DNA from: Nocardia miyunensis NBRC 108239
GTDB taxonomy: Bacteria; Actinomycetota; Actinomycetes; Mycobacteriales; Mycobacteriaceae
Length of the DNA: 64,000 nt
Direction: 5' to 3'
NCBI RefSeq assembly: GCF_001613065.1
Contig: NZ_BDBQ01000055.1
Span: 49,070 to 113,069 of the forward strand
A model generated the notes under the pieces. That model did no database searches and was not told where the DNA came from. It saw nothing but the letters and a program-made list of their open reading frames with translations. Of this stretch, positions 63,001 through 64,000 are shown piece by piece. The position numbers were made by a program, and so were the translations under genes. Position 1 is the stretch's first letter. Every line of letters begins with the position of its first letter.

Positions 63001-64000
63001 GCGCGGCGGGTGTGAACTTCCGCGATGTGCTCATCACCCTGGGCATGGTGTCGGATGCGACTGCCGGATCCCAGTCGATCAGCGCGACCATCTGCGTCGA
63101 GGGCGCCGGCGTCGTGCTGGAGGTGGCGCCGGACGTCACCGAATTCGCGCCGGGCGACCGGGTTTTCGGATTCACGTCGGGGGCCGGCGCGGTGACGGTC
63201 ACCGATCGGCGACTGCTCGCCCGGATACCGCGCGGCTGGTCCTTCGCCCAGGCTGCCGCGGTTCCGGTGGTGTACGCAACCGCCTATTACGGCCTCGTCG
63301 ATCTGGCCGGGGCACAGCCGGGCCAGACGCTGCTGCTGCACGCGGCCACCGGGGGCGTCGGCCTGGCGGCGATTCGATTGGCTCGGCATCTGGGGTTGCG
63401 GGTGTTGCCGACGACGAGCCGGTCCAAATGGGATGTGTTGCGCGCGCTGGGATTCGACGATTTCGAGATCGGTGATTCGCGCACCCTGGATTTCGAGCAG
63501 AAGTTCTTCGACGCCACCGCCGGACGCGGCGTGGACATCGTCTTGAATTCGCTGACGCTCGAATTCGTGGACGCGTCGTTGCGGCTGATGCCGCACGGCG
63601 GCAAGTTCATCGAGATGGGTCACCTCGACGAGCGTGACCCCGGGCAGGTGGCCGCCGATCACCCCGGCGTGGACTACCACCACTTCATGCTCCTGGACGT
63701 GCCGCCGGATCGGTTGGGCCAGATCCTGACCACCGTCGTCGAACTCTTCGACGCCGGTAACCTGACGCCCTCACGGATCACCGCGTGGGATCTACGCCAG
63801 GCGCCGGAAGCGTTCCGCCATATGAGTCAGGCTCGGCATATCGGCAAGAACGTGCTCACCGTGCCGGCCCCGCTGCGGCCCGAGGGCACCGTGCTGATCA
63901 CCGGGGGTACGGGCGGCCTGGGCGCCGTGATCGCGCGGCAGCTGATCACCGAATACGGTGTACGCCGACTGGTGCTCACCGGCCGGCGCGGCCCCGCGGC
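51015..64000 (+). CDS. modular type I polyketide synthase, loading module to module 2 (3' end outside window)
   Basis: This open frame of over 4,300 codons starts at GTG 51015 and leaves the window. The loading module is a KSQ-like remnant (about 51015-51780), AT0 (52040-52940; GHSHGE, YASH) and ACP (GFDS near 53320). Module 1 is KS (53500-54780; Cys in DTACSSS, HGTGT), AT (55078-55930; GHSIGE, HAFHS, malonyl-type), DH (56170-57050), KR (57070-58340; LDD motif, B-type) and ACP (GLDS). Module 2 is KS (58785-60050), AT (60380-61280; YASH, methylmalonyl-type), DH (61488-62310), ER (62920-63860) and the start of KR (63880 onward). The loading KS has Gln in place of Cys and lacks HGTGT. Product unknown. 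Confidence 0.93.
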   Translation, partial: MTGSANAVAIVGMSCRMPGAADLDDYRQLLRDGRTAVGGAPAGPEEITERAGFLGAAAEFDADFFGISPDVVQAIDSRHLSALELGWEALENAGVVAHPLDGLRCGVFVSGAEQHSIAERLSAHFGFEGPSVAVDAAQTSSSLVAVRLAYESLRSGDSDLALAGGAPESGDGGGMVVLKPLTRAIADGDRIHAVLREGAVGDESRAPSAPDIASLIEAALRLSHAESVAGPGRTDLGLIVTPPPAEESIAPAGGTAAVVPWVVSARSESGVRAQADRLREWLMRRPELDVVDVAHSLLTTRAQMPWRGGVVGRDRAELLAGLAALADPAAPAPAIDPITGRFERRRIAFVFPGNGSQWEGMALGLLDSDRVFAESIAECEAALAPYVDWSLTAVLRRDADAPAPTTADVVQPVLFAVMVSLARMWRAAGVEPDVVVGHSHGEVAAAHIAGGLSLADAARVVALRSRAIADELVAQGGMASVGLDAGAVRERLSKYKDRLVLAAVNGPSQSVVSGDVPALEEFLADCAREQLRARRVAIDYASHSPAVERIRERLLAELAPIRPRSGSVPYFSPVVADRVDTAELDAEYWYRSEREPIRFADTVAALIDAGITGFIEVSPHPVLTMGIARTAEAVGADGPAVIGTLQRGAGDRARFLTSLVQAYCDGVPVDPAVLVPGGARVELPPYAFQRPSVRTGASVGSAGPDAAAPASAGGGAGDDSPLARILLAAPEYQRPTIALDIVREHAAAVLGHDSARTIRPDLPFTDLGFDSVSGLELQNRLKRVTGVALPASLVFDHPTANAVAALLHARVTGTDRGTHRATRRTSTDEPIAIVGIGARFPGGVRSAEDLWDLTAEARDVIGDFPTDRDWDLERLFDPDPGTPGTVYTRRGGFLSDAGDFDPEFFGISPREASAMDPQQRLFLETSWEALEDAGIDPTSLRGSDTAVFVGACSSGYSRRVTGELEGYRLTGTSHSVVSGRVAYVLGLEGPAVTVDTACSSSLVALHLACRALRQGETSLVLAGGVTVAASPYLFVDFARQRGLSPVGRCKAFSADADGVVWSEGSGVLVLERLSDAQRLGHHVLAVVRGSAVNQDGASNGLTAPNGPSQERVIAQALADAGISAAAVDAVEAHGTGTTLGDPIEAQALIAAYGQGRDAREPVRIGSVKSNIGHTVAAAGVAGVIKMVQALRHERLPRTLYAETPSPHVDWSAGAVRLLTEPEPWVAGDRVRRAGVSSFGISGTNAHLILEEAPDAVPVAAADDHAAALPVVPLLVSGKGEAGLRAQAARLWAWLSERPELDIADAAYALATSRAQLESRSVILGRDRDEVLERLANFAETGTGTGVIDGVVGSGRTAFLFTGQGAQRVGMGSGLYQAFPVFAAALDEVCAHFDPLLGRSLRELMFTDTGDVLDRTEFTQPALFAFEVALYRLLESFGLTPDVLIGHSIGEVAAAYLAGLWSTADACRLVAARGRLMGALPPGGAMLAVEAAEPDVNEVVARYSGHVSIAAVNGPEALVVSGTATAVAEIEALFVRRGRKTSRLRVGHAFHSALMEPMLDEFASVAAELTYSRPRLPVVSNLSGLLAGDELLEPSYWVRHVREAVRFAPGIETLIASGVRRFLEVGPDGVLTALTRQTLGESAESVVMAAARRDREEAVQLSTMLAQAHTSGVRVDWTALFPARPRHRIPLPTYAFQRRRFWLPDVAENADVRLTGLDRTEHPLVGAAVWLPDADGVVLAGRLSLSSHPWLADHVIGGSVVVPGTAFVELALHAGAVVGSPRPAELIVTAPLIVPATGAVELRVMVSGPDAGGSRQLSVHSRPQHDVEAERAPWVRHATGTLVAQAPSSPAQQPDTRPPAAAQPVSIHDAYTELAGRGYDYGPAFRGLTALWRHNGEIFAELTLPEQAQSPDGRTTGYPSAGRFGVHPALLDAVLHALLAGGLVDASTPDTILVPYSWENIDLRAVGATSLRARLAAADAGGGDRRITVSLTDSHGAPVVGIGAVTMRPIPVGALGDAAADRSGLYRINWEPAPQDAADPSASTLAALSGANVAGVAETYTSLADIVVAEELPAAVIWRAPVHAVGSDPAAMDPGPVRTGVHATLAMVRSWLAAERMSDVRLVVVTTGGSGPVGAGAHPAAAAVWGSVRSAQSEHPDRFVLIDEDPAEPLSADRVAAVLRSGEPQVAVRDGQILVPRLTRAPAPVAKPTTPLADATVLITGGTGGLGAVFARHLVAEHGVRRLVLTSRRGHEAPGAAALVRELTQAGADARVVACDVADRDAVRDLLGTIAADDRLAVIHTAGVLDDGTVESLTAEQVDRVLAPKVDGAWHLHELTRDRDVAAFVLFSSIAGALGSAGQSNYAAANGYLDALAQRRRDAGLTATALAWGPWKQDSGMTGELDRAAVARWERMGFGQLDDAEGVRLFDQALAHPEAQLAPIRFDATAVRRQTDAAAVSAVLRGFTRRVSVPVARTPGSLGARLAAAPDARRAELVLDLVREHASAVLGYTSPSEVDVEKPFSVMGLDSLGGVELRNRLGKATGVRLPSTLVFDHPTPAAVAAFVRSLVEQKTADGSAGAAADRGATPIRADEPIAIVGMACRYPGGVGSPDQLWDLLMSETDAISEFPTDRGWDLERLFDPDPEHSGTSYIREGGFLTGAGDFDAGFFGIGPREASAMDPQQRLLLEVAWEALEDAGIDPASLRGSDTGVYTGVMYQDYAEVTRKAGAEVEGYAVTGVMGSVASGRVSYALGLEGPALTVDTACSSSLVALHTACRALRQGESSLALVGGATVMATPMVFVEFSRQRGLARDARCKSFSAAADGITWSEGAAMLVVERLSDARRLGHDVLAVVRGSAVNQDGASNGLTAPNGPSQERVIMAALADAGLTPSDVDAVEAHGTGTPLGDPIEANALLGTYGQHRSQPLLLGSLKSNIGHAQAAAGVGGVIKMVQALRHRMLPRTLHVDEPSPHVDWSAGAVELLTRARPWQDDGRVRRAGVSSFGISGTNAHVILEEAPVPAGASGSESGPDHPRPVDADRIFTWVVSAQSREALPEQAVRLAQWVGSHPDAQPGDIAHSLLRHRSQLEWRAAVVAREPADLAAGVARLAESASGADGVVSGRAVARRVAFVFPGQGSQWMGMAAELLAAGGVFTEAIAECEAALAPFVDWSLTAVLRGEPDAAALERVDVVQPVLFAVMVSLARLWRANGVEPVAVLGHSQGEIAAAVVAGGLSTADGARVVALRSRIVAEELAGYGGMASVRLTTEAVQQRIAGFGDRISVAAENGPGETVVSGEASALDEFVAACAADGVWVRRIPVDYASHSIAVEAIRDRVTAELAAVEPMPGSVPFFSTVSADYVDTEQLDADYWYRGLRAQVRFAESVAALARAGVNAFIEVSPHPVLTVGMASTVESLGMADRVAVFGTLQRDRGGPEQIAVALAQAHCVGVAVAPAALASHADRVALPTYAFEHRRYWLRPGVAPDVRQSGLAEAGHPLLGAMLRLPDSPDVVFTARLSTADQPWLADHAVAGVALLPGAALVELALHVGTLLGTPRVAELVLEAPLPVPTTGAVELRVMAGGPDETGARPVTVYSRAHDADESEEWTRHAVGSVTAQTDTPSADSGTAAWPPAGATAMPVADAYAVLAERGYEYGPVFQGLTALWRRDDEVFAEVALPETARPHGGEFGIHPALLDAALHAILLGDLLADAGPDAVAVPFSWENVELYATGATSLRVRAARSGSDRIAVTVTDAAGAVVAEVAALTLRQLPIDTLLGAARRRSDGVGYRVEWVALPSPDEPGDVDVEGPAQDEEVVTVAGRRVMVVRFDPVRSASGSTAGDLPAAVRDSVTELTVRMQRLLARDEPIVVVTHQAVATHPGESVELSAAAAWGLLRTAQSEHADRILVVDVDDQDDYRRAVAVAMAIGDEPQLAVRRGALYSPRLSRGPGDLVGASELIRSRAWRLAHSGKGTLTGDNLALVETPEELRELAPGHVRIALRAAGVNFRDVLITLGMVSDATAGSQSISATICVEGAGVVLEVAPDVTEFAPGDRVFGFTSGAGAVTVTDRRLLARIPRGWSFAQAAAVPVVYATAYYGLVDLAGAQPGQTLLLHAATGGVGLAAIRLARHLGLRVLPTTSRSKWDVLRALGFDDFEIGDSRTLDFEQKFFDATAGRGVDIVLNSLTLEFVDASLRLMPHGGKFIEMGHLDERDPGQVAADHPGVDYHHFMLLDVPPDRLGQILTTVVELFDAGNLTPSRITAWDLRQAPEAFRHMSQARHIGKNVLTVPAPLRPEGTVLITGGTGGLGAVIARQLITEYGVRRLVLTGRRGPA

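Noticed and set aside
61524..63683. A 719-codon minus-strand frame opposite PKS module 2
   Set aside because: It is an antisense shadow of the DH and ER domains, with low-complexity composition and no recognisable motif.
1..64000. tRNA, rRNA, CRISPR array or replication origin
   Set aside because: No cloverleaf with conserved T-loop, no rRNA-like stretch, no regularly spaced direct repeats and no DnaA-box cluster were seen by eye. A covariance-model search would be the decisive check.

Overview
The window is high-GC actinobacterial DNA. A mycolic-acid-type SAM methyltransferase, a Nocardia-like exported protein, a deazaflavin-type oxidoreductase and a modular type I polyketide synthase together suggest a mycolic-acid-containing actinomycete such as Nocardia or Rhodococcus. 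This placement is inferred from gene content only. Almost the whole window is accessory metabolism: oxygenases, organosulfur and aromatic catabolism, transporters, single-component regulators and insertion-sequence debris. No tRNA, rRNA or CRISPR array was seen.

Layout. (1) 1-6450: a soluble diiron monooxygenase operon of the toluene/alkene type, with hydroxylase alpha, gamma, effector, hydroxylase beta, Rieske ferredoxin and FAD reductase. It is followed by a MIP18/DUF59-like protein and an ABM-domain protein, and nearly all junctions overlap by 4 bases. (2) 6541-8480: a complete DDE insertion sequence abutting the terminus of an internally deleted IS5-family relic. (3) 8490-9501: a divergent SnoaL/MarR pair sharing a palindromic operator. 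(4) 10047-16243: a mycolate-type methyltransferase, a frameshifted glutamine synthetase fragment, an acetoacetate decarboxylase-like enzyme, a DJ-1/PfpI protein, an old yellow enzyme, a TetR regulator and a deazaflavin-type oxidoreductase. A 17-bp motif repeated before three of the transcription units suggests a TetR regulon. (5) 16431-25115: an IclR regulator divergent from an organosulfur operon. The operon holds a NitT/TauT/Ssu-type ABC transporter, a DszB-like desulfinase with its catalytic Cys, His and RxGG motif, two flavin-dependent monooxygenases, a class II aldolase-like protein and a signal-less substrate-binding-like protein.

(6) 25299-47668: a large catabolic island for an unidentified, probably aromatic or N-heterocyclic substrate. 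It encodes two paralogous IclR regulators, an MFS exporter, two meta-cleavage-type hydrolases, a split MaoC/hotdog hydratase, a Rieske oxygenase with a probable reductase and 7Fe ferredoxin as partners, a LigB extradiol dioxygenase and a second ABC importer. It also carries an acyl-CoA ligase, a quinone-oxidoreductase-like protein, a double CaiB/BaiF CoA-transferase, an extra substrate-binding lipoprotein and an enoyl-CoA hydratase. Several members are catalytically atypical, most clearly an M20-family protein that has lost nearly all its metal ligands. Strong hairpins end two of its operons. (7) 47994-50517: an exported protein, a haloalkane dehalogenase, a 16-bp perfect inverted repeat and an IS630 transposase relic. 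(8) 51015-64000: the start of a giant modular PKS that runs out of the window. Its order is degenerate KSQ-like/AT/ACP loading, then KS-AT(malonyl)-DH-KR-ACP, then KS-AT(methylmalonyl)-DH-ER-KR.

The most promising unusual systems are the DszB-like desulfurisation operon, the metal-ligand-less M20 protein inside the ring-cleavage operon, and the truncated KSQ-like loading domain of the PKS.
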